Position numbers and translations under genes: made by a program. Shown here piece after piece: positions 41,045 through 49,986 of a stretch of 64,000 nt of DNA. The stretch is taken from NCBI GenBank assembly GCA_964555355.1, contig CAZKRY010000002.1:248001-312000 (forward strand). The letters run 5' to 3'. Positions within the stretch are counted from its first letter, which is position 1. Each line of letters opens with the position of its first letter. The stretch comes from CAIKBL01 sp964555355 (lineage in GTDB: Bacteria > Pseudomonadota > Gammaproteobacteria > Ga0077536). The notes beneath the pieces were generated by a model that was not told where the DNA came from, searched no databases, and saw only the letters and a program-made list of their open reading frames with translations.

Positions 41045-42481
41045 TTAAGCCGAATACGCGCGCTCACCATGCGAAGCGGTATCCAAGCCCTCACGTTCTT
41101 CGTCTTCGGCAACGCGGAGCCCAATCGTCAAGTCAACCAGTTTGTAGGCGATGAATGACACCACCGCGGACCAAACAATCGTGGTGCCGACGCCCCATGC
41201 CTGTGCGACTAGCTGAGTGCCGATTTCAAACTCGCCAGCTCCGTTTGCGACGTAGTCATACCAACTCGTGCCGCCCAGCGACGGCGCAGCAAACACACCG
41301 GTTAACATGGCGCCCAAGATGCCGCCGACGCAGTGCACGCCAAAGACGTCGAGGGAATCGTCATAACCCAGCGCATGCTTGAGCCAGATCACAGCCCACA
41401 GACAAACGACTCCCGCGAGCGCTCCCAAGACGAGCGAGCCCATGGGGCCCACGAATCCGCAGGCCGGCGTGATCGCCACCAAACCCGCGATGGCACCCGA
41501 TGCGCCGCCCAACATCGTCGGCTTACCGCGTACTATCCATTCGGCCAAGGTCCACGCGACCGCCGCCGCCGCCGTGGCAACGAAGGTATTCAAGAACACC
41601 ATGGCGGCGAGTCCGGTCGCTTCCAAGTTGGAACCGACGTTAAAGCCGAACCAACCCACCCACAGCAGCGAAGCCCCAATCATGACCATCGGCAAGTTAT
41701 GCGGCGGCATGGCGGTGGTGCCAAAGCCAACGCGTTTACCCAACATGATGGCGCCAACCAAGCCCGCGATACCGGCGTTGATATGTACCACCGTGCCACC
41801 GGCAAAATCCAGCGCGCCCTTTTGGAACAAGAATCCGGCAGTGGCCGTTGCGGCAGCGCCAGCCTCCGCATCCGTGTAGGCATCCGGACCCGCCCAGAAC
41901 CACACCATGTGCGCGATCGGGAGATACGAGAACGTGAACCACAACACCATGAAGGCGAGCACCGCGGCGAACTTCATGCGTTCGGCAAATGCGCCCACGA
42001 TTAAGCACGGCGTGATCGCGGCAAACGTGCATTGAAACGCGATGTAAACGTATTCCGGAATGTAAACGCCCTTGCTCCAAGTGGCGACAACGGACTCAAC
42101 CGTTACACCGCTCAAGAACAAGCGATCAAAACCGCCGAAAAACGCACCACCGGTGGTGAAGGCGACGCTATATCCGTAGATCACCCACAGTACCGACAGC
42201 AGCGAGAAAATGATGAACACCTGCATGCAGACCGAAAGCACGTTCTTCGCACGCACCATGCCGCCATAGAACAGTGCAAGGCCGGGGACCGCCATCATCA
42301 ACACCAAAGCGGTTGAGATGAGCATCCAGGCGGTATCGCCTTTGTCCGGGACCGGCGGCGCCGTCTCTTGGCCCCATGCGAGTCCTGCCACCAGCCATAA
42401 ACACAGCCCCGAGAGCCATAACGCAGTCGATGGGGCGATCCTGGTCGTCCCCTTCTCTGCGTGGCTTAGATTTAGTTTCAT
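41045..42481 (-). CDS. amtB: ammonium transporter AmtB
   Basis: 478 residues. A cleavable signal peptide (residues about 10-35, LWLSGLCLWLVAGLAWG) is followed by 11 membrane helices. The twin histidines of the conduction pore are visible in VVHINAG and GVHCVGG, and the gate region has WSKGVYIPEYVYIAFQ. It conducts ammonium into the cell. GGGAGAC supports the ATG at 42481. No glnK gene is adjacent, which is unusual. A sigma-54 promoter lies about 75 bp upstream and a Rho-independent terminator follows. Confidence 0.92.
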   Translation of the reverse strand: MKLNLSHAEKGTTRIAPSTALWLSGLCLWLVAGLAWGQETAPPVPDKGDTAWMLISTALVLMMAVPGLALFYGGMVRAKNVLSVCMQVFIIFSLLSVLWVIYGYSVAFTTGGAFFGGFDRLFLSGVTVESVVATWSKGVYIPEYVYIAFQCTFAAITPCLIVGAFAERMKFAAVLAFMVLWFTFSYLPIAHMVWFWAGPDAYTDAEAGAAATATAGFLFQKGALDFAGGTVVHINAGIAGLVGAIMLGKRVGFGTTAMPPHNLPMVMIGASLLWVGWFGFNVGSNLEATGLAAMVFLNTFVATAAAAVAWTLAEWIVRGKPTMLGGASGAIAGLVAITPACGFVGPMGSLVLGALAGVVCLWAVIWLKHALGYDDSLDVFGVHCVGGILGAMLTGVFAAPSLGGTSWYDYVANGAGEFEIGTQLVAQAWGVGTTIVWSAVVSFIAYKLVDLTIGLRVAEDEEREGLDTASHGERAYSA

Positions 42482-42555
42482 TCGCCGTCTCCCAATTGGA
42501 TGATTCATTCAGTGGGCACGCGTTGCATAAAACGCGCGGCCGCTGATCGGGCGTT

Positions 42556-42571
42556 AGCACCATTTGTGCCA
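42556..42571 (-). promoter_or_regulatory. sigma-54 promoter of amtB
   Basis: The minus strand reads TGGCAC-AAATG-GTGCT, matching the sigma-54 consensus TGGCAC-N5-TTGCA with the invariant GG and GC in the correct spacing. The transcription start should be near 42544, about 60 bp from the amtB ATG. AmtB genes are classic NtrC/sigma-54 targets in nitrogen limitation, which strengthens the call. Confidence 0.75.
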
Positions 42572-42668
42572 GGGCGAATTGATCTAACTAAAACAGATGG
42601 TTAGCGTGTCGCGCTCCGGGAAGCGAGAAAACTCAATGCAATTACGACAGCGCCGACGCTCTGCTTTG

Positions 42669-42687
42669 GTGCGCGGATTACGCGCAC
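42669..42687. repeat. inverted repeat near end of cNMP gene
   Basis: GTGCGCG and CGCGCAC form a perfect 7-bp inverted repeat with a 5-nt spacer, about 17 nt after the stop of the cNMP/DUF1003 gene and about 100 bp upstream of the amtB promoter. No T-tract. It could end the upstream transcript or be an operator for amtB. Confidence 0.35.
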
Positions 42688-42703
42688 GCACATTTGTGTA
42701 GCG

Positions 42704-43546
42704 TCACCGTGACGAGTGGTGTTTCATCGTCACCAACAAATCGATGATCTCTTCTTTCATGCGGTCCACCTTTTGATGCAACTGCATGACTTCGATTTCC
42801 GCGCGCACGTTGACTTCGTATTCGATGTCGGCGCGCACGCGATCTTTAGCGTCCTGCCGGTTCTGGCTCATCATGATGATGGGCGCTTGCAGCGCAGCCA
42901 ACATCGAGAGCACTAAATTTAAACCGATGAACGGCGGCGGATCGAAAATCTCCATGCCGAACAATTGCCAGGTGTTGAGCGCCATCCAGGCGAGTAAGGT
43001 CAACAGAAATCCATTGATGAAGAGCCAAGAGCCGCCAAAGCGAGCCACGGCATCGGCAACACGATCGCCGAGCGTGAGTTTTTCTTCGATGACTTGGTTG
43101 GCGTTCTGCGCCATGTTTTCCGCGAGCATCAGATCCGCGCGGCGCAAGCGGCCGGATAGCGTAGCCAAAATATCGAGCGCGGCCTCGGGACGTTTGCTAA
43201 ACAAGAGCGTCAAGTCGTTGCGGTCCACGACCGAGGTATGGGTCGGCTCAAGCGCAATCGCGCTCGCTGAGCGCGGCTCACTATCCAACAGTGACAGCTC
43301 GCCGAACATTTCACCCGCCTCGACTACACCCACGGACGCGCGATTTCCCCCGCTATCGATGATGAATAACTCCACTCGCCCGCTGATGACCACGTGCATC
43401 TCTCCCCCGGGATCGCCTGCGCGAAAGATGGTTTGGCCGGCAACGAAGGTCCGTTCTTCCAGCTGCGACGACAACTCATTGAGTTCATCGTTATCAAAGA
43501 GGTTAAACATCGGGACGTCTTTAAGAATGGCGGGATCGACCGGCAT
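42704..43546 (-). CDS. cyclic-nucleotide-binding DUF1003 membrane protein
   Basis: 280 residues. Residues about 15-130 are a cNMP-binding domain (phosphate-binding cassette GEMFGELSLLDSEPRSASAIA). Residues about 150-260 are DUF1003 with two membrane helices (SWLFINGFLLTLLAWMALN and FIGLNLVLSMLAALQAPIIMM) and a charged C-terminus (RVRADIEYEVNVRAEIEVMQLHQKVDRM). It is probably an inner-membrane sensor of cAMP, possibly linked to the cyclase at 6630-8366, though that link is inferred only. Confidence 0.8.
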   Translation of the reverse strand: MPVDPAILKDVPMFNLFDNDELNELSSQLEERTFVAGQTIFRAGDPGGEMHVVISGRVELFIIDSGGNRASVGVVEAGEMFGELSLLDSEPRSASAIALEPTHTSVVDRNDLTLLFSKRPEAALDILATLSGRLRRADLMLAENMAQNANQVIEEKLTLGDRVADAVARFGGSWLFINGFLLTLLAWMALNTWQLFGMEIFDPPPFIGLNLVLSMLAALQAPIIMMSQNRQDAKDRVRADIEYEVNVRAEIEVMQLHQKVDRMKEEIIDLLVTMKHHSSR

Positions 43547-43690
43547 CGATTAACTCTCTAAAGTTGGGAGATTAGCAGCGCGTGGCGCGCGTCAGTGCCG
43601 GTATCTTACGGTAGCGCGCGACGGCATCGAAGCGCCGCGCCGATCCCAAGCGTCGCTAACCGGGTATCGCGTCAGTGAGCGGAAGAATCT

Positions 43691-43708
43691 CCCGCCCTGA
43701 TGGGCGGG
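43691..43708. repeat. GC-rich hairpin upstream of ABC operon
   Basis: CCCGCCC and GGGCGGG form a 7-bp stem with a TGAT loop in the 280-bp gap before the exporter operon. No T-tract follows (GATAATGGGGG), so it is not a clear terminator. Confidence 0.3.
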
Positions 43709-43826
43709 ATAATGGGGGAAGTATTAGAGGGAAGTCACGGCCCTACTGTATCTTGCAGCCATGCCGGGGACCGGTAGTGTTTCACGTTCGGTGTGTCGCT
43801 TTGTTAATCCTAATGCCACGCTTTCC

Positions 43827-44486
43827 ATGACCGCGCTCATCACTTGCCGGGGTGTTTCCAAAACCTATCGCGCGGGCACCCCGGCCGTGCTTAATGCGAT
43901 TGATTTTACCGTCGGCGCCGGCGAGTTGGTCGCCATCGTTGGTAAAAGCGGCTCCGGCAAATCCACGCTCCTCAATTTGCTTGGCGGCATGGATCAGACT
44001 ACGTCTGGCTCATTAATTGTGGCGGGTTGTGACATGAGCACGGCGCCCGAACGGGTGCGCACCGAGTTTCGCCGCCGCCATCTCGGCTTCGTTTTTCAAA
44101 ATTTCAACCTCGTGCCCGTTATCAACGTCCGTCAAAACTTATCGCTACCACTCGCCCTGAATGGTCGGCCCGATGACGGGCGAATCGAATCACTGCTCAT
44201 GCGACTGGGTCTCGGCGAATATGGCGAGCGCATGCCGGATGAACTCTCGGGCGGCGAACAACAACGGGTGGCGATCGCGCGCGCCCTGATCCATGAACCC
44301 AAGGTATGCCTCGCCGACGAACCCACCGGCAATTTGGATGCCGCGACTAGTGCCGAGGTAATCACGCTACTACGCGATTGCGTACGCGAGCGCGGCGTGA
44401 CGCTGGTGATGGCGACGCATAGCACGGATGCGGCGCTTGCGGCCGATCGCGTGCTCAGTCTCCGCGACGGCAGACTCGCCGAGTAA
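43827..44486 (+). CDS. ABC transporter ATP-binding protein (MacB/LolD type)
   Basis: 219 residues. Walker A GKSGSGKST (about residue 40), ABC signature LSGGEQQR, and Walker B CLADEPTG are intact, and the FVFQNFNLVPV Q-loop is the form seen in MacB/LolD exporters. The start at 43827 (MTALITCRGVSK) is chosen over a longer frame from 43761. It powers the permease encoded 6 nt downstream. Confidence 0.9.
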   Translation: MTALITCRGVSKTYRAGTPAVLNAIDFTVGAGELVAIVGKSGSGKSTLLNLLGGMDQTTSGSLIVAGCDMSTAPERVRTEFRRRHLGFVFQNFNLVPVINVRQNLSLPLALNGRPDDGRIESLLMRLGLGEYGERMPDELSGGEQQRVAIARALIHEPKVCLADEPTGNLDAATSAEVITLLRDCVRERGVTLVMATHSTDAALAADRVLSLRDGRLAE

Positions 44487-44492
44487 ATCCGG

Positions 44493-46991
44493 ATGGGTCT
44501 TTTGTGGTGGATCAATCTGCGTTACCTCACGCGCCACCGGCGACAAACGGCGCTGGCCGTGTGCGGGATCGCGCTTGGCGTCGCGGTGGTGACGGCGGTG
44601 CAATTAATGCAAGCCGCGGCACGCGAGTCCTTTAATCTGTCGCAAGGATTTAGCGTCGGCCGCGCCACGCATCGCGTGGTCGCCATCGGCGAGCCGCTGC
44701 GCGCGGCGAGCTATCGCGCGCTACTGGACGCGCTGCCGGACTTGGCCGCAAGTCCCGCGATCGAACTGGAAGTTGCCCGCGACGCAGACCAATTACCGTC
44801 GCTTCGCGTGGTCGGGATCGAGCCCTTCAGCGCCTTGAACGGACACGCGAGGTGGCAAGACGAACGATATCGTGCGCTCGCCACCAACACATCGATAGCG
44901 TATGCGAGTGACGCAACCTTGCACGCACTGGCATTATCCCCCGGCGACACGCTGACCTTGCCAACCCCGCGCCACGTCCAACTGACGCTCGCGCGCGGCG
45001 ATGGCCTCGAGGCCATTCCGGAGGGGGTGATCGTGACCGACGTCGCGGTTGCGCGCGCCATGCAAGATGAGGACATGCTCGCGCATATCGACATCGCCCT
45101 GACAAACAAATCGACGATAGACGAAACGCTTGCGACTATCCGCAGCGTACTCGGCAATCAGGTTGACGTGCGCGACCTCGCGCGCGACCGCGCCTATCGC
45201 CGTGGACTCACCACCGCATTTGATATCAACCTCACGGCACTGAGTTTGCTCGCGTTATTGATGGGATTGTTTCTCGTTGCGAACACCGAGCATTTTCTGG
45301 TCGTGCAACGCTTTGATCTGTTACGCAGGTTACGCACGCTTGGGGTCACGCGGGTCGAGTTAGCAGGTGGCATTTTGGCGGAAGCGGCCACGCTCGGCGC
45401 TTTAGGCAGTGCACTTGGGGTGCTGCTCGGCACGCTGCTTGCCCGGCAAGCGCTTGGCGCGGTGCAGTTAACGTTGAATGAATTTTATTTTGCGATGACG
45501 CAATCCGAAGTGAACTTGCGGCCCGCAACCATCCTTTGGCTGTGGAGTGGCGGTATCGTTTGCACGCTCGGCGCCGCGTTAGCGCCGGCATTACATGCGG
45601 CGCGCATTCCATTGCTGGGCCATCCGGACTCGTTCGCGCGACCTGCGCGCGCGGGCTCGCGTTGTCGACTCGCTCTGCTCGCACTGCTCATCGGCGGGAC
45701 GGCGTGGGCGTTGACCACGTCAGGCGGTGTGGGGCGTCTCTGGTTCGACTTCGGATTACTCGCAGGTTGGTTATTGCTTGGTATTAGCGTCGTCCCTCCC
45801 GGCATTCGCCTGCTCGCCCACGCACTCGCCCGCTCGCTAAGCCTGTCTCGATGGTGGCCCGAGCAACTTGGCGCCGCCACGGTGGCGCGCTTTGCTCGGC
45901 GCAGTGGATTTGCCGCCGCGGCACTCTGCGCGGCCGCGGCGCTCGCGCTCGGCATGCAAACGATGATTACCAGCTTTCGCGCGGCCGTTGACGATTGGCT
46001 TCAGCGCTTACTCCAAGCGGATGTCTACGTCGCGGCCGATCCCAAGCGCGCGCGCACACATGTCCTGGAAGACTTTGTGAAAAAAGTTGAGGACCATCCG
46101 TCGATCGTTGCGATTAGCCGCGTCGCGCGTACCGAAGCCTACAGCGCCGGAGCACCTGTGCTGTTATCGGTTTACGCCCTGCCGACGCGTGCCGAGCGCG
46201 GATTTCAGTTCATTGGATCATCATCACCGGCGTGGGATGCGTGGCGGAAGCCCGATCAGGTTTTCATCAGTGAAGCATTTGCTAATCGATACCAGAAGAA
46301 TTTAGGAGATTCGATTGCCTTTGACTCACCGCGCGGCGTGCGTGAATTCACAATCGCGGGCGTGTACCGCGACTATGCAAGCGAACGCGGGATCGTCGCC
46401 ATGAGTTGGGAAACTTATCTCCGACATTGGCCGACTCCGGCGGTGGATGGTCTTGGCGTGTATCTCCGTGAAGCCGAGCCGCGTGCTAAAACGCAAGCGA
46501 TTAAACAGCTTCGTGCACGCTTCCCAATGCTCTCGTTTCAATCCAAGCAGGAACTCAAGGCTCGCTCGCTACGGATTTTCGACCGCACCTTTGAAATTAC
46601 ACGTTTGATCGGCGCGCTCGCACTCGTCACGGCATTTATTGGGATTGTCGGGGCACTGCTCGCCCAGCAAATCGAACGCGCAGGCGACTACGCCTTATTG
46701 CACGCGCTGGGCGCGCGCGCTCGCGAAGTCTTGCGTTTAGCACTTGCGCATACGCTTCAACTTGGAGTGGTGGCGGCGCTGTGCGCGTTGCCGCTCGGTA
46801 TCGGCATTGCAGGCTTCTTGGTGCGCGTCATCAATCTGCATGCTTTCGGCTGGCGAATTCCATTGACTGTGGACGGACTGCAGATGGCTTGGGTGTTTAT
46901 CGGAGTGCTAATCGCGGCGCTGGCGGCCGCGCTTTATCCGGCCTACCGGCACATGCGCCTCGCGCCACGACAAGCCTTGCAAGCGGAGTAA
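44493..46991 (+). CDS. ABC exporter FtsX/MacB-like permease
   Basis: 832 residues with an N-terminal membrane helix, a large periplasmic domain, and two groups of membrane helices (near residues 255-380 and 700-825), the layout of tandem FtsX-type permeases such as AttFG and YbbP. Hydrophobic clusters include FDINLTALSLLALLMGLFLVANTEHF and VTAFIGIVGALLAQQIERAG (key parts LSLLALLMGLFLVAN and FIGIVGALLAQQIE). Such exporters pull lipids or lipoproteins out of the inner membrane rather than forming a pore. Confidence 0.85.
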   Translation: MGLLWWINLRYLTRHRRQTALAVCGIALGVAVVTAVQLMQAAARESFNLSQGFSVGRATHRVVAIGEPLRAASYRALLDALPDLAASPAIELEVARDADQLPSLRVVGIEPFSALNGHARWQDERYRALATNTSIAYASDATLHALALSPGDTLTLPTPRHVQLTLARGDGLEAIPEGVIVTDVAVARAMQDEDMLAHIDIALTNKSTIDETLATIRSVLGNQVDVRDLARDRAYRRGLTTAFDINLTALSLLALLMGLFLVANTEHFLVVQRFDLLRRLRTLGVTRVELAGGILAEAATLGALGSALGVLLGTLLARQALGAVQLTLNEFYFAMTQSEVNLRPATILWLWSGGIVCTLGAALAPALHAARIPLLGHPDSFARPARAGSRCRLALLALLIGGTAWALTTSGGVGRLWFDFGLLAGWLLLGISVVPPGIRLLAHALARSLSLSRWWPEQLGAATVARFARRSGFAAAALCAAAALALGMQTMITSFRAAVDDWLQRLLQADVYVAADPKRARTHVLEDFVKKVEDHPSIVAISRVARTEAYSAGAPVLLSVYALPTRAERGFQFIGSSSPAWDAWRKPDQVFISEAFANRYQKNLGDSIAFDSPRGVREFTIAGVYRDYASERGIVAMSWETYLRHWPTPAVDGLGVYLREAEPRAKTQAIKQLRARFPMLSFQSKQELKARSLRIFDRTFEITRLIGALALVTAFIGIVGALLAQQIERAGDYALLHALGARAREVLRLALAHTLQLGVVAALCALPLGIGIAGFLVRVINLHAFGWRIPLTVDGLQMAWVFIGVLIAALAAALYPAYRHMRLAPRQALQAE

Positions 46992-46994
46992 GCG

Positions 46995-48137
46995 ATGCGT
47001 CGTCGCGCGTGGCTCGCGCTACTCGGTATCCCAGCACTGCCTTGGCTGTGGCGTGTTGACACACCGAGAAAGTCGTCCGATCCCGCTGATGTTGCGGCCC
47101 TGTTAAGCGCACTGCCGCCAGCCAATGAGTTTGAACGCGCGGGATCGCCGCGCGAATTCGTATTTCCCGATGACCATGCCGCGCATCCTTCGTTTCGGCA
47201 CGAATGGTGGTATTTCACGGGCAATTTGCGCTCACCAACGCGCGAATTCGGTTTTCAACTTACGTTTTTCCGTTTCGCGCTCGCGGCGAATCCGCCCACA
47301 ACCGTCAATGAATGGTCTAGCCACTTCGCCCTCTTGGGTCATTTCGCGTTGAGCGACTTAACCGGCGAGCGATTTTTCGCGGCGGAACGTCTGCAACGCC
47401 CGGTTCTTGGCCTTGGCGGCGCGGAAACGACTACGCCGTTTCGCGTGTGGATCCGCGATTGGGCGGCGCAGCTCGGATCTCCACCGCAGGGATGGAACTT
47501 GCGCGCAGCAGAGGGCAATGCACGAAACGCGATAGAGTTAACGCTTGACGCCGTTAAACCGCCAGCGATGCACGGCGACCGCGGGCTCTCGCGCAAGGGT
47601 CTGGGTCAAGGTAATGCGTCTTACTACTACTCGTGCTCACGCCTCAAGACGCGCGGTGCGCTCACCTGCGCGGGCGAATCTCATGAGGTCAGTGGCAGCG
47701 CCTGGCTCGATCGCGAATGGGGTACCAGCGCGCTTACCACCGACCAAGCCGGTTGGGATTGGTTTGGCTTACAGCTCGATGATGGCACCGAACTTATGTT
47801 GTACCGCTTGCGCAAACGCGACGGTGGTGTGGATGCGCATAGTGCCGCCACTTTTGTCGGCGTTGACGGAACAACCACGTCCTTGCTCGTCCACGATTTC
47901 CTACTCACGCCGCGCGGCGACTGGCGTAGCGCAAAAACCGGCGTGACCTACCCGCTCATCTGGGACGTTGTGGTGCCGCGCTTGGGGCTTGCGCTCCGTA
48001 TCACGCCGCGCTTGCAAACACAGGAATGGAACGCGCGCGTTAGATACTGGGAAGGTGCCGTGGCCTGCGTCGGCCAACGCGACAACATCAATCTTCAGGG
48101 CGTGGGTTATGCGGAATTTACCGGCTACACGGCGTGA
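46995..48137 (+). CDS. AttH/CrtC-like lipocalin-fold protein
   Basis: 380 residues with an N-terminal signal peptide (RRRAWLALLGIPALPWLW) and a domain of the AttH/carotenoid hydratase-like (lipocalin-type) family: FRHEWWYFTGNLRS, FGFQLTFFRFAL, and WLDREWGTSAL are family landmarks. In att-type operons this protein accompanies the MacB-type ABC exporter, as here (4 nt after the permease). It probably binds or modifies a lipophilic molecule in the periplasm. It ends 12 nt from the convergent ppnN gene. Confidence 0.8.
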   Translation: MRRRAWLALLGIPALPWLWRVDTPRKSSDPADVAALLSALPPANEFERAGSPREFVFPDDHAAHPSFRHEWWYFTGNLRSPTREFGFQLTFFRFALAANPPTTVNEWSSHFALLGHFALSDLTGERFFAAERLQRPVLGLGGAETTTPFRVWIRDWAAQLGSPPQGWNLRAAEGNARNAIELTLDAVKPPAMHGDRGLSRKGLGQGNASYYYSCSRLKTRGALTCAGESHEVSGSAWLDREWGTSALTTDQAGWDWFGLQLDDGTELMLYRLRKRDGGVDAHSAATFVGVDGTTTSLLVHDFLLTPRGDWRSAKTGVTYPLIWDVVVPRLGLALRITPRLQTQEWNARVRYWEGAVACVGQRDNINLQGVGYAEFTGYTA

Positions 48138-48149
48138 GTCGGCGCCGCG

Positions 48150-49538
48150 TTACGACACCAACCGATAACAGGGCACATACTCACGCCCCGCCAATCGCAT
48201 CCGACCCTGCGCGACGAATGCGCGCAGCAGGGTGTCGAGTTCGCGTTCAATCGCGCGCTCCGCCCGTAATTCGTACGGCCCGTGCCGCTCTACGGCCCTA
48301 ATCCCGTCTTCTTTTACGTTACCGTTCACCAAGCCGGAAAATGCCCGCCGCAAATTGCAGGCGAGTTCGTGCGCCGGCATGTCCCGCGCGAGTGTGAGTC
48401 CCGCCATGTCTTCGTGGCTCGCCGCAAAGGGCATTTGAAATTCCTGATCAATCCGTAACGACCAATTGAAGTACGGCGCATCGTCGCTCTCGTCGCGAAA
48501 AGCACACACCTCACTAATCGCTTTGCGCATGTGAGCCGCGGCGGTGGTGGGATCGCCGACGACTATCGTGTACCGGCGCGCGAATTCATCACCCAAGACA
48601 TTGCGAATGAATTTATCCAAGAGTTCGAAATAGCCGGCACTCGCGGCTGGCCCAGAAAGCAGCAATGGAAAGGGGATTTCCGCATTGTCCGGATGCGCGA
48701 GAATGCCGAGCAAATAGAGGATCTCCTCGGCCGTGCCGACTCCGCCCGGAAAAACCACCACACCGTGACCCAACCGAATAAACGCTTCTAGGCGTTTTTC
48801 AATGTCGGGCATGATGATGAGGTGATTGACGATGGGATTCGGCGCTTCTGCAGCAATAATGCCAGGCTCGGTCACCCCAATGTAACGACCGTCCACCACG
48901 CGCTGCTTGGCATGCGCGATGGCCGCGCCCTTCATCGGCCCCTTCATCGCACCCGGCCCGCAACCAGTGCAAATGTCGAGATGCCGCAAGCCGAGTTGAT
49001 AGCCCATTTCCTTGCAGTAGTCGTACTCCTCACGGCCAATCGAATGTCCCCCCCAACACACCGCCACCTGTTGTAATGGCCCGGGACGAAAGAGGCCTGC
49101 TTGGCGCAGCAGGTGGAACACCGAGTCGGTGATTCCGGCCGGCGCGGTCAAGTCAAAACGTTGGCGCTGATCGAGTTCACGGGCGGAATACGACAGGTCG
49201 CGCAGCACCGAGAACAAATGCTGCTGAATCCCCCGGATCATGCGTCCATCGACAAACGCCCGGGCCGGGGCATGGTGCAACTGCAGGCGAATGCCACGGT
49301 CGACTTGCTCGAAGTGGATTTCGAAATCCGGATAGGCCTCGAGCAACTCCCGGGCGTCATCCGATTCAGCCCCACTGCTCAGCACTGCCAACGCACAGCG
49401 CCTAAATAGCGGATAGGTGCCATTGATGCGAGTCATACACAGATCCTGTACCTCCGCCTGGGAAAGCACGGACAGCGCGGCATCCGGATCAACCGTGGCC
49501 GAGGCCACCGTTTGGCGCGTCACAGGGTTCAGGGTCAT
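48150..49538 (-). CDS. ppnN: pyrimidine/purine nucleotide 5'-monophosphate nucleosidase
   Basis: 462 residues, the length of PpnN (YgdH). The central LOG-like Rossmann domain has CWGGHSIGREEYDY, CTGCGPGAMKGPMKGAA, and the hallmark PGGVGTAEEILYLLG phosphoribohydrolase motif. The N- and C-terminal extensions are those that let PpnN bind (p)ppGpp and form tetramers. It hydrolyses nucleoside monophosphates to base and ribose-5-phosphate and is a stringent-response target. It is common in gammaproteobacteria. Its promoter shares the AT-rich region at 49581-49663. Confidence 0.9.
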   Translation of the reverse strand: MTLNPVTRQTVASATVDPDAALSVLSQAEVQDLCMTRINGTYPLFRRCALAVLSSGAESDDARELLEAYPDFEIHFEQVDRGIRLQLHHAPARAFVDGRMIRGIQQHLFSVLRDLSYSARELDQRQRFDLTAPAGITDSVFHLLRQAGLFRPGPLQQVAVCWGGHSIGREEYDYCKEMGYQLGLRHLDICTGCGPGAMKGPMKGAAIAHAKQRVVDGRYIGVTEPGIIAAEAPNPIVNHLIIMPDIEKRLEAFIRLGHGVVVFPGGVGTAEEILYLLGILAHPDNAEIPFPLLLSGPAASAGYFELLDKFIRNVLGDEFARRYTIVVGDPTTAAAHMRKAISEVCAFRDESDDAPYFNWSLRIDQEFQMPFAASHEDMAGLTLARDMPAHELACNLRRAFSGLVNGNVKEDGIRAVERHGPYELRAERAIERELDTLLRAFVAQGRMRLAGREYVPCYRLVS

Positions 49539-49580
49539 AAGTTAGGCGCCTATCGGGGCAAGGAAATTGATAAACGGGAG

Positions 49581-49608
49581 TTGAAGTTTGATCTTACGAT
49601 CCTATAAT
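49581..49608 (+). promoter_or_regulatory. sigma-70 promoter for the 82-aa gene
   Basis: TTGAAG (49581-49586) and TATAAT (49603-49608) are spaced by 16 nt, a near-consensus vegetative promoter on the plus strand. The start site should be near 49615, giving a leader of about 95 nt before the ATG at 49709. Confidence 0.7.
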
Positions 49609-49663
49609 AATGATCATTAAGATCAGTTTATTATGAGATCATAATAATAAAAAGAATCAGATC
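49590..49663. promoter_or_regulatory. AT-rich cluster of six GATC sites
   Basis: GATC occurs at 49590, 49598, 49612, 49621, 49637 and 49660, six times in 74 bases, in a stretch far more AT-rich than the rest of the window. The cluster overlaps the promoter just described and lies upstream of ppnN on the other strand. Dense GATC sites are seen at Dam-methylation-controlled promoters and origins; here the role is unknown. Confidence 0.6.
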
Positions 49664-49708
49664 AATTTCCTAACTACTTAAAATTAGCGCGGCGGGGAGA
49701 GGTTAACC

Positions 49709-49957
49709 ATGGCACCAACAGCGAATTCCGAAGGCTGGAACGATTTAGTCGAGGAACTCAAGGAGTTAGAAGCTTTTTTTCCGCTGCTAGGGGTAGCGGG
49801 AGAACGCGAGGAGTTACAAGAGGAAGTACACGAGCTCGAGGAGCTGATTTCGGCCGCAGGGATCCCGGAGGATGAGCACTCGCGCGAGGCGCTTCGTTAC
49901 CTGCACACTGAGCTTTCCAGAAAACGCATCTATCTCAATAACTTAAGCGGAATATAA
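49709..49957 (+). CDS. small acidic coiled-coil hypothetical protein
   Basis: 82 residues, very acidic, with a heptad-like helix (WNDLVEELKELEAFFPLLG and EREELQEEVHELEELISAAG) and a final amphipathic helix (ALRYLHTELSRKRIYLNNL). GGGGAGAGG is an excellent ribosome binding site, and a good promoter stands upstream. No family is recognised. Its strong expression signals contrast with the lack of an annotated role. Confidence 0.7.
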   Translation: MAPTANSEGWNDLVEELKELEAFFPLLGVAGEREELQEEVHELEELISAAGIPEDEHSREALRYLHTELSRKRIYLNNLSGI

Positions 49958-49986
49958 CGCCCGCTCCCGCAGTTTGAGAACTTTTT

